Assembly (NCBI RefSeq): GCF_014203695.1
Contig: NZ_JACHJO010000005.1
Span: 62,001 to 126,000, forward strand
Source of the DNA: Nocardiopsis algeriensis
Lineage (GTDB): Bacteria; Actinomycetota; Actinomycetes; Streptosporangiales; Streptosporangiaceae
Direction of reading: 5' to 3'
DNA length: 64,000 nucleotides
The translations under genes and the position numbers were made by a program. This document shows, piece after piece, positions 15,993-24,274 of this stretch (position 1 is the stretch's first letter; each line of letters begins with the position of its first letter). The notes under the pieces were generated by a model. The model searched no databases and was not told where the DNA came from. It worked only from the letters and a program-made list of their open reading frames with translations.

Positions 15993-17312
15993 ATGCCGTT
16001 TCCTCCGCTGGACGCGGCCCTGCCCGCAGGAGCCGACGCACGCGAGCACGCACTTCTGCTGCGGCGCGTGCACGAGGCCGCCCTGAGCGGACGCCCCGCG
16101 CCGGCCCGACTGCGCCCGGTCATCCAGGACTCCTGGAGCCGCACCCGCCGCCTCGGCATCGACCCCGACAGCACACCCCCGCCCCGCCTGGCGGCCCCTT
16201 CCGAGCTCCACCGCCTTCGGGAGGAGTCTCCGCTGGCAGGAGTCCTGCCCCTGATCCGCGACTCCCTGATGTCGGTGGCCGACCACGCCGACCACGCCAT
16301 GCTCGTCACCGACGCCTCCGGCCAGGTCCTGTGGCGCGAGGGCTCCCGCCGGGTCCGCACCGTCTGCGAACGCGTCGGACTGGTCGAGGGCGCCTTCTGG
16401 AACGAGGGCAGCACCGGCACCAACGCCATCGGCACCGCCCTGACTGTCGGAAGGCCCGTGCAGGTCTACTCCGCCGAGCACTTCGTCCGCAACCTGCACA
16501 CCCTCACCTGCGCCTGCGCCCCCGTCCACGACCCCCGCGACGGGCGGCTGCTCGGAGCCGTCGACGTCACCGGGCCCGTCTCCACCGTCCACCCCTCCAC
16601 CCTCGCCCTGGTCAGCGCGGTGGCCCGGTTGGCGGAGGCCCACCTGCAGAGCCTGCACCACGCCCACCTGGAACGCCTGCGCTCGGTCGCCGCCCCCTTG
16701 CTGGCAGGGATGGGCGGGCCCGCCCTGGTCGTCGACGACGCCGGATGGACCGCCGCGGCCGTCCGCATGGAGCCGCTCCGCCGCGTACTGCTGCCCGCCC
16801 GCCGCGAGGGCGGTACGGCCTGGCTGCCGGCCCTGGGGGAGTGCTCCCTGGAACCCCTGCCCGGAGGCTGGCTGGTCCGGCCCCGCCCGACCGAGGCGGC
16901 CGCACCCACCTCGGTCTCCCTCGAACTGGGCGGCTCCCCGCCCTCGGTGACCGTGAGCGGCCCCAGCGGCACCTGGTCGCACCGGCTCACCCCGCGCCAC
17001 GCCGAACTGCTCCTCCTGCTCGCCGCGCGCAGGGACGGGGTCACGGCCGCCCAGCTCTCCCACGCCGTGTTCGGCTCCGAGGGGCACACGGTGACCGTGC
17101 GCGCCGAGATCTCACGCCTGCGCCGCCACCTGGGAGGCGTCCTCGCGAGCCGCCCCTACCGGTTCGGCGACGACGTGGACGTGCGCCTGGCCGCCCCCGC
17201 GGCACCGGCCGACCTGCTGCCCGCCTCGACCGCTCCGGGGGTGCGGTCGCTGCGCAGGGAATGGGAGGAGAGCGGCCTTCCCCTGGCTCTGCGTGTCGAA
17301 GCCGCAACCTAG
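15993..17312 (+). CDS. GAF-domain regulator with C-terminal winged helix
   Basis: A 439-residue protein. Residues about 70-220 form a GAF sensor of the AcoR type: VIQDSWSRTRRLGIDP at the front, then DHAMLVTDASGQVLWREG, FWNEGSTGTNAIGTAL and HTLTCACAPVHDPRDG. AcoR-type proteins continue into a sigma-54 ATPase; here that is missing and the C-terminus (about 330-420) is instead a winged helix with LTPRHAELLLLLAARRDG and VTVRAEISRLRRHLGG. This is a common actinobacterial arrangement, often controlling aldehyde or alcohol dehydrogenases. The start is ATG 15993. It is co-directional with PucR, 193 bases away, and has no obvious target next to it apart from the amine block. Confidence 0.8.
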   Translation: MPFPPLDAALPAGADAREHALLLRRVHEAALSGRPAPARLRPVIQDSWSRTRRLGIDPDSTPPPRLAAPSELHRLREESPLAGVLPLIRDSLMSVADHADHAMLVTDASGQVLWREGSRRVRTVCERVGLVEGAFWNEGSTGTNAIGTALTVGRPVQVYSAEHFVRNLHTLTCACAPVHDPRDGRLLGAVDVTGPVSTVHPSTLALVSAVARLAEAHLQSLHHAHLERLRSVAAPLLAGMGGPALVVDDAGWTAAAVRMEPLRRVLLPARREGGTAWLPALGECSLEPLPGGWLVRPRPTEAAAPTSVSLELGGSPPSVTVSGPSGTWSHRLTPRHAELLLLLAARRDGVTAAQLSHAVFGSEGHTVTVRAEISRLRRHLGGVLASRPYRFGDDVDVRLAAPAAPADLLPASTAPGVRSLRREWEESGLPLALRVEAAT

Positions 17313-17526
17313 TGCAACCCTTGCCTCCGGGGAGGGAAGGCGCTCAACTGGACAGGCAGGCCCGTCCGGAGGGGCTGCCGGGCAGGAGAGGGCACGGCGG
17401 ACCCCGCAGGCGCGTCTTCGTCGTGTTCTTCGGACCTTGAGGGGGGTGCGGGGAGAGCGGACACGCCGACGGGCCCGTGCACGGCGGCCCACACGGAGAT
17501 TCGGGGGAAGATCCGGGCCGCCCGGA

Positions 17527-17563
17527 GAGCGGTGTGCCCCGGCCCTGCCGGGGCACACCGCTC
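17527..17563. terminator. 17-bp perfect hairpin downstream of the GAF regulator
   Basis: Arms 17527-17543 and 17547-17563 are perfectly complementary with a three-base loop. It is about 215 bases past the GAF-protein stop and upstream of the next promoter. No T-run is present, as in the other long hairpins of this window. Confidence 0.65.
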
Positions 17564-17712
17564 CTGCCCGCCGGACGGGAAAGACCTCCCCATGTTCCGG
17601 TAACCCCGCGAGAGCACACCCCCTGACCCCGGGTACCTCTCCGACCACGGGGAGCATCGGTGACCGGGAGGAACACAGCGCTCGGACGGCCTCCCCGCCC
17701 GCACCGCTGGGC

Positions 17713-17718
17713 TAGACT
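17713..17718 (+). promoter_or_regulatory. -10 box TAGACT for the aminotransferase-ligase genes
   Basis: TAGACT fits the actinobacterial TANNNT -10 pattern and stands about 130 bases before the aminotransferase start. A -35 box is not clear. It would drive the aminotransferase and D-Ala-D-Ala ligase pair. Confidence 0.4.
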
Positions 17719-17850
17719 CAGTGCATTTACCGAACCGTGTTCACCGGAACCTCCGTGTGAACCGCACAACGGCGGCGGGCGTCGAACCCAGGACCAACGA
17801 TGATCCCGGACCGGCCCCGCGCCGACCCGAACAGACCGCGGAGGTGGATC

Positions 17851-19170
17851 GTGTCCGCTGACCACCGAGAACAACAGCCCGTCCAGGGTTCGCGCATCGA
17901 CCCGCACATCGGCCGCTACGCACACCGAACCCAGGGCATGGTCGCATCGGAGGTCAGGGCACTCTTCGCCGTCGCATCGCGCCCCGAGATCGTCTCCCTC
18001 GCCGGGGGCATGCCCAACGTCTCCGGGCTGCCCCTGGAGCAGATCGGCGACATGGTCAAGGACGTCGTCACCGAGGAGGGGCCCACCGCCCTCCAGTACG
18101 GCTCCGCCCAAGGGGACCCCGCCCTGCGCGAACTGCTGTGCGACTACATGTCCCTGGAGGGCATCGACGCCGCCCCTGACGACATCATCGTCACCGTCGG
18201 CTCCCAGCAGGCCCTCGACCTCATCACCCGCGTCTTCGTCGACCCCGGCGACGTCGTCCTCACCGAGGCCCCCACCTACGTCACCGCGATCAACACCTTC
18301 GCCGCCTTCCAGGCCGACATCCGACACGTGGGCATGGACGACGAGGGCGTGATCCCCGAGGAGCTCGAGGAGGCGCTCGTCCGCGCCCAGCTCGACGGGC
18401 GCCCGGTCAAGTTCTTCTACACCATCCCCAACTTCCAGAACCCGGCCGGCATCACCATGAGCACCGAACGGCGCGCCAAGGTGATCGAGGCCTGCGAGCG
18501 GCACGACGTGCTGATCGTCGAGGACAATCCCTACGGCCTGCTGCGCTACGACGGTGAGCCCCGGCCCACCCTCTACTCCCAGGGCAGCGGCAACGTCGTC
18601 TACCTGGGATCGCTGTCCAAGACCTTCTCCCCGGGACTGCGCATCGGCTGGGCCCTGGCCCCCTCGGCCGTGCGCGCCAAGCTCGTCCTGGCCGCCGAGT
18701 CGGCGATGCTCAGCCACTCCACCTTCAACCAGCTGGTGGTGCGCCGCTACCTGCGGACCTTTCCCTGGCGTGAGCAGATCAAGACCTTCAACACCATGTA
18801 CGGCGAGCGCCGCGACGCGATGCTCTCCGCCCTGGAGGCGATGATGCCCGCCGGGTGCACCTGGACCCGTCCCGAGGGCGGCTTCTTCGTCTGGGCCACC
18901 CTTCCCGAGGGCATCGACGCCAAGGCCATGATGCCCCGCGCCATCGGCGCGCGCGTCGCCTACGTTCCCGGCACCGGCTTCTACGCCGACGGGCGCGGCC
19001 GGCAGAGCATGCGGCTGAGCTTCTGCTACCCCACCCCCGAGCAGATCCGCGAGGGCGTGCGCCGCCTGGTCACGGCCATCGAGGGAGAACTCGACCTGCG
19101 TGATACCTTCGGCACCACCTTGGCCCCGCCCGCGGGGGGACTCCAGGCGCCTGCCCCCGATCTGCCGTGA
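17851..19170 (+). CDS. PLP-dependent class I aminotransferase (LysN/2-aminoadipate type)
   Basis: A 439-residue fold-type I aminotransferase without the GntR domain of MocR proteins. The segments seen are ISLAGG-like VSLAGGMPNVSGLP near residue 50, ALQYGSAQGDPALRELL near 83, a substrate-side VKFFYTIPNFQNPAGITMS around 190-208, IVEDNPYGLLRY near 225, and the PLP lysine in YLGSLSKTFSPGLRIGW near 255. Relatives transaminate 2-aminoadipate, branched or aromatic amino acids. The start is GTG 17851 after [10 protein letters not shown]-alanine-D-alanine ligase homologue follows after 50 bases on the same strand, so a shared role in an amino-acid or dipeptide pathway is possible. Confidence 0.85.
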   Translation: MSADHREQQPVQGSRIDPHIGRYAHRTQGMVASEVRALFAVASRPEIVSLAGGMPNVSGLPLEQIGDMVKDVVTEEGPTALQYGSAQGDPALRELLCDYMSLEGIDAAPDDIIVTVGSQQALDLITRVFVDPGDVVLTEAPTYVTAINTFAAFQADIRHVGMDDEGVIPEELEEALVRAQLDGRPVKFFYTIPNFQNPAGITMSTERRAKVIEACERHDVLIVEDNPYGLLRYDGEPRPTLYSQGSGNVVYLGSLSKTFSPGLRIGWALAPSAVRAKLVLAAESAMLSHSTFNQLVVRRYLRTFPWREQIKTFNTMYGERRDAMLSALEAMMPAGCTWTRPEGGFFVWATLPEGIDAKAMMPRAIGARVAYVPGTGFYADGRGRQSMRLSFCYPTPEQIREGVRRLVTAIEGELDLRDTFGTTLAPPAGGLQAPAPDLP

Positions 19171-19220
19171 CGCGAAGGCACCCAAGCACCATGACCGCAG
19201 CACAGAAGGAGGTCCGCGCC

Positions 19221-20171
19221 GTGGCAGACCTTGACCGGGTTCTCGTTCTTGCCGGGGGCCTGTCCCCCGAACACGAGGTGAGCGTCCAGTCCGGGCGCAG
19301 CGTCGCCGACGCGCTGCGCCGCATGGGCGTGGAGGTCCAGGTCGCCGACGTCGACTCCACTCTCCTGGACCGGATCGCCGACGACCCGCCCCAGGTCGTC
19401 TTCCCCGTCCTGCACGGCTCGGCCGGCGAGGACGGCGTCATCCGAGAGGTCCTCGAACTGCTGGGACTGCCCTACGTGGGCGCCCGCCCCGAGGCCTGCC
19501 GCCTGGCCTACTCCAAGCCCACCGCCAAGGCGCTCCTGGCGGACAAGGGCGTGCGGGTGCCCCGCGGCGCGGCCCTGCCCAAGTCGGCCTTCCACGACCT
19601 GGGGGCTCCGGCGCTGCTGTCGCGTCTGACCGGCACGCTGGGCCTGCCGCTGTTCGTCAAGCCCGACCACGGAGGCTCCGCCTTCGGAGCGGCCCCGGTC
19701 GCCTCGGAGCAGGAGCTGTCGGCGGCCCTGGTCTCCTGCTTCGCCTACAGCGACTGCGCGCTGGTGGAGGAACAGGTCCAGGGCACCGAACTGGCCGTGG
19801 GGGTGCTCGACACCGGTGCGGGCCCTGTGGCCCTGCCGCCGGTGGAGATCGTCCCCGACGGCGGCGTCTACGACTACGCCGCCCGCTACACCGCCGGACG
19901 CACCGAGTTCTTCTGCCCGGCCCGCCTGCCGGAGGAGACCCTCGACAGGGCGAGGCGGACGGCGCTGACCGCCCACCGGGCCCTGGGCCTGCGCGACCTG
20001 TCACGCACCGATCTCATCGTCGGCGCCGACGGGGAGATCACCTTCCTGGAGACGAATGCCGCTCCGGGCCTGACCGAGACCTCCACCTTCCCGATGGCGG
20101 CGGCCGCCGCCGGGCTGGACTTCGCGGTGGTGTGCCGAGAGCTCGCCCACCAGGCGCTCCTGCGCGGCTGA
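19221..20171 (+). CDS. ddl: D-alanine-D-alanine ligase family ATP-grasp enzyme
   Basis: A 316-residue ATP-grasp ligase, a little shorter than the 340-370 residues usual for the cell-wall enzyme. Motifs: GGLSPEHEVSVQSGRSVAD at the N-terminus, VLHGSAGEDGVIREVLELLG near residue 60 where true Ddl has HGxxGEDG, FVKPDHGGSAFG near 150, VEEQVQGTELAVGVLD near 185 and FLETNAAPGLTETSTFP near 270. All catalytic contacts are present. Whether it makes D-Ala-D-Ala for peptidoglycan or another dipeptide is open; the neighbouring aminotransferase and the lack of other cell-wall genes leave room for the latter. The start is GTG 19221 with AAGGAGGT at 19206. Confidence 0.85.
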   Translation: MADLDRVLVLAGGLSPEHEVSVQSGRSVADALRRMGVEVQVADVDSTLLDRIADDPPQVVFPVLHGSAGEDGVIREVLELLGLPYVGARPEACRLAYSKPTAKALLADKGVRVPRGAALPKSAFHDLGAPALLSRLTGTLGLPLFVKPDHGGSAFGAAPVASEQELSAALVSCFAYSDCALVEEQVQGTELAVGVLDTGAGPVALPPVEIVPDGGVYDYAARYTAGRTEFFCPARLPEETLDRARRTALTAHRALGLRDLSRTDLIVGADGEITFLETNAAPGLTETSTFPMAAAAAGLDFAVVCRELAHQALLRG

Positions 20172-20497
20172 TCCGCGCCCGAGTGCCCCGCTCACCGGAG
20201 TCGGGGCTCTTTGGCATGCCCGGTGCCGGCGCGGGGGAGGGGACCGGCCGCGGGCCTTCGTCGCCTGGAGCGGGGGAGCGGGCCACGTCCGGCACCGGTG
20301 CGCGGTGGGGAGATCGACCGGACCGGGAGGGCGCGGTACGGACCTTCGCGCTCGACGCTGACGCAGAGCATCCTTGCGCCGCTCTGCGTGAAACTTATAA
20401 ATCTACGCCGTAAAGGTGGCGGTTCTTTTCAATAAAAAAGAAAAGGAAACAAGGAGCGGCTACGCCGCACCTCTTCCTAAAAGAAGGTTCCATCCGG

Positions 20498-20523
20498 TGA
20501 TCTTGCTCCTAGGTACAAGATCA
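20498..20523. repeat. Imperfect copy of a TGATCTTGCTCC palindrome
   Basis: TGATCTTGCTCC and TACAAGATCA flank a TAGG core. It shares its outer eight to twelve bases with the perfect palindrome that begins 53 bases downstream, so the two look like a duplicated site, one of them decayed. Confidence 0.65.
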
Positions 20524-20545
20524 TTTCAGGACGGCATGTGGCCTG

Positions 20546-20581
20546 CCCGGTGATCTTGCTCCCAGGAGCAAGATCACCGGG
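20546..20581. terminator. 17-bp perfect palindrome at the kinase 3' end
   Basis: Arms 20546-20562 and 20565-20581 are perfectly complementary with only CA between them. The hairpin begins ten bases past the kinase stop on the minus strand, so termination is the simplest role, but the near-zero loop and the sister copy 53 bases away also suit a protein-binding site. Confidence 0.6.
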
Positions 20582-20590
20582 CGAAAAGGC

Positions 20591-22297
20591 TCAGGGGGAC
20601 TCGGCCGGAGGGGTGGTGCCCGGGTCGGCGGTGTCGGGGGCCGGGGCAGGAGTGCCCGGGTCCTCGGGCTGGGGGGCCGGGGGCTCCTCGGGTGCGGGGG
20701 CAGGTTCCTCGCCCCCGGTCTCGGGGTCGGGCTGCTGAGGCTGCTCCGTCTCGGGCTGCTCGGTCCGGGGCGACTCGCAGGAGCCGTGCTCGCAGCCGTC
20801 TCCGGGGGAGGAGGACGGTCCGCAGCCCGGTGCGTGAGGGTTGGCCCGGCAGGCGTCCGCGGTCGGACCGTCCGCGGGTTCACCGCTCTCGTCGACTGCG
20901 CCGGGCTCCTCGTCGTCGTGCTCGGAGGAACGGGGCCCGGCCGGAGAGCCCTCCTCCACGGATCCCTGTTCGGCGGGGGTGTTCTCGGCGGGTGCCTCCT
21001 CGACGTCCTGCGCGGGGAGGTCGATGCCGCCGGCGGGGAAGACCTGTGCGGGCAGCCCACCGCTGAGGGCCAGGTAGAGGAAGCCGGCCATGAGGCCGAA
21101 CACCGCCACCGCCGCAGCGCTCTTCCACACGGACCGGGGGCGGTTGCGAGAGGTCCGGGAGCGGCGCCCCCGCGGAGGCGGTTGGGCAGCAGGAGAGGGC
21201 GGGGGCCCCGGTGGGGGAGCGGGGCGCACGGGGTCGTCCGATCGGCGTGGCCGCGGCGGGAACACGGCGGTCCCGGGGTGTCCGCCGCCGGGGGCGGCGG
21301 GGTTCCAGGGGCCCGGGCCTGCGGTGTCGGCTGCCGTGTCCTTGCCGGGATGGGCGGATCGGTCCGCCGGGTTCGTGTTCGTCGGGGCCGGCAGGACAGA
21401 AGGGGTGTGGCCGTCCGGGGGCAGCTGGATGCGTGCGGTGTCGGCGAGGACGGCGGAGCAGGCCTCCTCCAGGACCAGGGTGGGGGCCTGGGGCATCGGA
21501 CCACGGCCGAGCAGCATGCCCAGGACCTCGGCCGCCGAGGGGCGGGAGTCGGGGTCCTTGTCCAGGCAGCGCTGCAGGAGGGGGAGCAGCCGCTCGGGGA
21601 CTCCGTGCAGATCGGGCTGTTCTGCGAGAACGCGGTGGAGCACCGCCATGGTGTTGTCGCCGGAGAAGGCGTGGCGGCCCGTGGCGGCGTAGGCCATGAC
21701 GGCGGCCCAGGAGAACATGTCGCAGGCCGGTCCGAGCTGGGCGCCCCGGACCTGTTCGGGGGACATGTAGGCGGGGGTGCCGGCCACGCTCGTGGTCTGC
21801 TGGGTCGCGTCGACGACGCGGGCGATGCCGAAGTCGATGACGCGGGGTCCGTCGGGGCCCAGGATCACGTTGCCGGGTTTGAGGTCGCGGTGGACGACGC
21901 CTGCCTCGTGGATGGCGGTCAGGGCGGTGACGGTGGCGATGGCGAGCCGGTCCAGGGCGGTTCCGGTGCGGGGGCCCTCGTCGCGTACGGCTTCGCGGAG
22001 GGTGGGGCCGGGGACGTACTCGGCTGCGATGTAGGGCATGTCCGCGTCCATGTCGGCGTCCAGTACCGCGGCCGTGCAGAAGGGGGCGACCCGTCTGGCG
22101 GCGTCCAGTTCCTTGGCGAAGCGGTGGCGCTGGGCGGTGTCGCCGGCCCAGGCCTGGGAGAGGACCTTGACGGCGGCGGGGGGTCCGTCGGGGGTGTGCG
22201 CGAGGTAGACGGTCCCCTGGCCGCCTCCGGCGATGCGTGCCGTGGTGGTGTAGGGGCCGATTCGTCGGGGGTCGGCAGGGGTGAGCGGAGTGGTCAT
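20591..22297 (-). CDS. Membrane serine/threonine protein kinase
   Basis: A 568-residue PknB-type kinase. The kinase domain occupies about residues 14-270: glycine loop IAGGGQGTVYLA, catalytic lysine in AAVKVLSQA, HRDLKPGNVILG, metal-binding VIDFGIARVVD, and AGTPAYMSPEQVRG. A single transmembrane helix (AVAVFGLMAGFLYLAL) lies near residue 395, and the outer part is long, acidic and rich in proline, glutamate and glycine, with no PASTA repeats. A few extracellular cysteines (for example CRANPHAPGC) could form disulfides. The start is ATG 22297. It is divergent from PucR 2; a second kinase lies 2.8 kb away, hinting at a phospho-signalling neighbourhood. Confidence 0.9.
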   Translation of the reverse strand: MTTPLTPADPRRIGPYTTTARIAGGGQGTVYLAHTPDGPPAAVKVLSQAWAGDTAQRHRFAKELDAARRVAPFCTAAVLDADMDADMPYIAAEYVPGPTLREAVRDEGPRTGTALDRLAIATVTALTAIHEAGVVHRDLKPGNVILGPDGPRVIDFGIARVVDATQQTTSVAGTPAYMSPEQVRGAQLGPACDMFSWAAVMAYAATGRHAFSGDNTMAVLHRVLAEQPDLHGVPERLLPLLQRCLDKDPDSRPSAAEVLGMLLGRGPMPQAPTLVLEEACSAVLADTARIQLPPDGHTPSVLPAPTNTNPADRSAHPGKDTAADTAGPGPWNPAAPGGGHPGTAVFPPRPRRSDDPVRPAPPPGPPPSPAAQPPPRGRRSRTSRNRPRSVWKSAAAVAVFGLMAGFLYLALSGGLPAQVFPAGGIDLPAQDVEEAPAENTPAEQGSVEEGSPAGPRSSEHDDEEPGAVDESGEPADGPTADACRANPHAPGCGPSSSPGDGCEHGSCESPRTEQPETEQPQQPDPETGGEEPAPAPEEPPAPQPEDPGTPAPAPDTADPGTTPPAESP

Positions 22298-22652
22298 GGG
22301 AGCGCCCTGGTCGTTGCGGAGTCGCTGGCTGCGGACTCCATCATCCACTTTGACGTGGGGATGAGCAGGTAAGGAGATCACTTTCGGGCAACGATCACCT
22401 CACTTTTTTCGGACAGCTGGTGGATTGGTTCGCATTTCACGCGAGCTGTTTTTTCTGTCGGTGATGTGCGGTCGGACCTTGATGCCCACGATGTCCCGGG
22501 GGGCGGCCGGGGATGGCTGGGCGGTGGCATGAGGCGGGGGCGGGTGGACGGTTATCGTTGGTTGTTTCCTACAAGCGGTGGGTGGGGGATGTTCGTGGAG
22601 GTGTCCGCCTGTGCCGCTGGTGTCGGGGTTTTCGGTGCAGGGGAGGGTGTCC
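22298..22652. other. Divergent control region between kinase and PucR 2
   Basis: No gene is supported in these 355 bases. Around 22400-22460 the DNA is AT-richer, with several T-runs, and probably holds both promoters. I see no strong palindrome; ACAGCT and AGCTGT are separated by 25 bases, too far apart to call an operator. Confidence 0.5.
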
Positions 22653-24203
22653 ATGCGGATCGGTGATCTGCTCGCGGTGGAGCGGTTGGATCTGAGGTTC
22701 CTGGTGGGGGAGGAACTGGCGGATCGCGAGGTGGAGTGGGTCTACACGACCGATCTGCTGGAGCCGGCGCGTTATCTGCGCGGTGGTGGGCTGGTGCTGA
22801 CAGGGATGATGTGGCGCACGTGTGCGGAGGACTCGCGGACGTTCGTGGCGTCGGTGGTGTCGGCGGGATCGGTGGCGTTGGGGGCGGGGACGGCTCTGGG
22901 GGAGGTGCCGCCGGATCTGGTGGAGGCCTGCCGGGAGTTCGGGCTTCCGCTGTTGGAGGTGCCTGCGCAGACGGCGTTCGGTGCGGTCACCGAGGAGGTG
23001 CTGCGGGCCCGTACGCGGGAGCGGTTGACAACGATGGCGCGCAGCCGGGACCGGAGTCGGCGCCTGATGGCACAGGTGGCCTCGGGCGCGGATTTCGCGA
23101 AGGTGTTCGCGGAGTCGGCGGGGCAGGCGGGGCTGAGGGCGTGGGTGGTCTCGGGCAGCGGCCGTGATGTCGCGGGGTCGGGCGGGGTGCTGGCGCAGGA
23201 CGACCGGGAGTGGTTGGCGGCGCAGGCCCTGGGTTGGTCGGAGTTTCCGCGCACGGTGCGGCTGGGGGGCGGGCGCGGTGCGGTGGTGACGGTGCTGGCG
23301 GTGCAGGGCGCACGCACGTGTGCGCAGGCGCGGTGGCTGCTGGTGTGTGAGGGCGAGCCGGATACGTGGGGTGAGGAGCTGGGCGAGGCGGTGGCCGAGC
23401 TGGGGGCGGTCGCCGAGGTGGCCCGTAGCCGCGCGGAGGAGCGTGTGGTGACGGCGGCGCGGCATCTGGAGGGTTTGTCGCGTCTGCTGGCGGCTCAGCG
23501 CCTGGAGGAGGCCGCGGCGCTGGTGCGCGGTGTGGGCGGGTCGGTGGATGCGGCTGTTGTGGTGGTGAGTGCGGCGGTGCTGCCCGGGCCGGTGGAGGAG
23601 GGCTCGGTGCTGGGTGTGGTGGCCGAGCTGGTGGCGGGCTTCGCGGGGGCGGTGGTGGCTCGGGACGGTGGTGGGGGTGATGTGCTCGCGCTGGTGCCGG
23701 AGGGGGATGCGGAGCGGGTGCGGGGTGAGGTGGTGCGGCGCTGCGGGGTGCTGGAGGCGGGGATGGCCGAGCGGCGGTTGGCGCTGGGGACGAGTGCGTC
23801 GGTGCGGGGTGTGGGGGAGTTGCGTGCGGCGGCGGTGGAGGCCCGCCATGCGCGGCGGTTGGCGGAGTTGCGCGGGGGGCGGTGCCGGGTGATCGCGGGC
23901 AGTGAGATCGATTCGCACGAGCTCTTGTTGGCGTCGGTGCCCGAGGAGGTGCAGGTTTCGTATCGGGAGCGGCTTCTGGGGCCGTTGCTGGAGTACGACC
24001 GCGATCATCGTTCGGAGCTGGTGGAGACGTTGGAGCGGTTCCTGGAGCATTCGGGTTCGTGGCAGCGGTGTGCGGCGGCGATGCATGTGCATGTCAATAC
24101 GTTGCGGTACCGGATCGGGCGGGTGGAGGAGTTGACGGGGCGGGATCTGAGCACTCTGGAGCATCGGGTGGATCTGTTCCTGGCGTTGAAGCTGCGCGAT
24201 TGA
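22653..24203 (+). CDS. PucR-family transcriptional regulator, second copy
   Basis: A 516-residue PucR protein. Its N-terminal domain reads MRIGDLLAVERLDLRFLVG then WVYTTDLLEPARYLRGGGLVLTG, a CdaR/GGDEF-like middle part follows, and the C-terminal helix-turn-helix is seen in CAAAMHVHVNTLRYRIGRV followed by EELTGRDLSTLEHRVDLFLALKLRD, which I locate at residues 468-516. It differs clearly from the first PucR at 14264 in both sequence and codon choice (G-ending rather than C-ending codons). The start is ATG 22653 with GGGGAGGG at 22640. No catabolic gene adjoins it; its target is unknown. Confidence 0.85.
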   Translation: MRIGDLLAVERLDLRFLVGEELADREVEWVYTTDLLEPARYLRGGGLVLTGMMWRTCAEDSRTFVASVVSAGSVALGAGTALGEVPPDLVEACREFGLPLLEVPAQTAFGAVTEEVLRARTRERLTTMARSRDRSRRLMAQVASGADFAKVFAESAGQAGLRAWVVSGSGRDVAGSGGVLAQDDREWLAAQALGWSEFPRTVRLGGGRGAVVTVLAVQGARTCAQARWLLVCEGEPDTWGEELGEAVAELGAVAEVARSRAEERVVTAARHLEGLSRLLAAQRLEEAAALVRGVGGSVDAAVVVVSAAVLPGPVEEGSVLGVVAELVAGFAGAVVARDGGGGDVLALVPEGDAERVRGEVVRRCGVLEAGMAERRLALGTSASVRGVGELRAAAVEARHARRLAELRGGRCRVIAGSEIDSHELLLASVPEEVQVSYRERLLGPLLEYDRDHRSELVETLERFLEHSGSWQRCAAAMHVHVNTLRYRIGRVEELTGRDLSTLEHRVDLFLALKLRD

Positions 24204-24262
24204 GCGCGGGGATGCCGGCCCTGGGGTGTGTTCGCCGGGTGCTCGCTCCGCTGTGTGCGTCC

Positions 24263-24268
24263 TAGGGT
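24263..24268 (+). promoter_or_regulatory. -10 box TAGGGT of a leaderless transcript
   Basis: TAGGGT ends six bases before ATG 24275, the distance expected when transcription begins at the start codon itself. The pentapeptide repeat mRNA is therefore probably leaderless, which also favours ATG 24275 over GTG 24269. Confidence 0.5.
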
Positions 24269-24274
24269 GTGGGG

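Larger units (their letters stand above)
17313..17850. other. Intergenic region with terminator and promoter
   Basis: No convincing gene is present in these 538 bases. They hold a 17-bp hairpin (17527-17563) and a -10-like TAGACT (17713-17718). Open frames here lack a credible start and resemble shadows. The leader from the putative promoter to the aminotransferase start is about 130 bases long and shows no riboswitch fold that I recognise. Confidence 0.6.
20172..20590. other. AT-richer intergene with nested inverted repeats
   Basis: These 419 bases between convergent genes hold no credible gene. A nine-base inverted repeat (20361-20369 with 20381-20389, around 11 bases) is followed by unusually AT-rich DNA from about 20388 to 20490 (short A- and T-runs, quite unlike its surroundings), then two related palindromes (20498-20523 and 20546-20581). 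Such composition suggests inserted or rearranged DNA, or a decayed small element. Confidence 0.6.

Noticed and set aside
20172..22297. Replication origin suggested by the composition switch
   Set aside because: No dnaA, dnaN or DnaA-box cluster is present, and the dif match points to the terminus side instead.
22400..22654. Open frame of 84 codons on the minus strand in the kinase/PucR intergene
   Set aside because: Composition is proline-rich in shadow style, there is no ribosome site, and it would overlap the PucR start.
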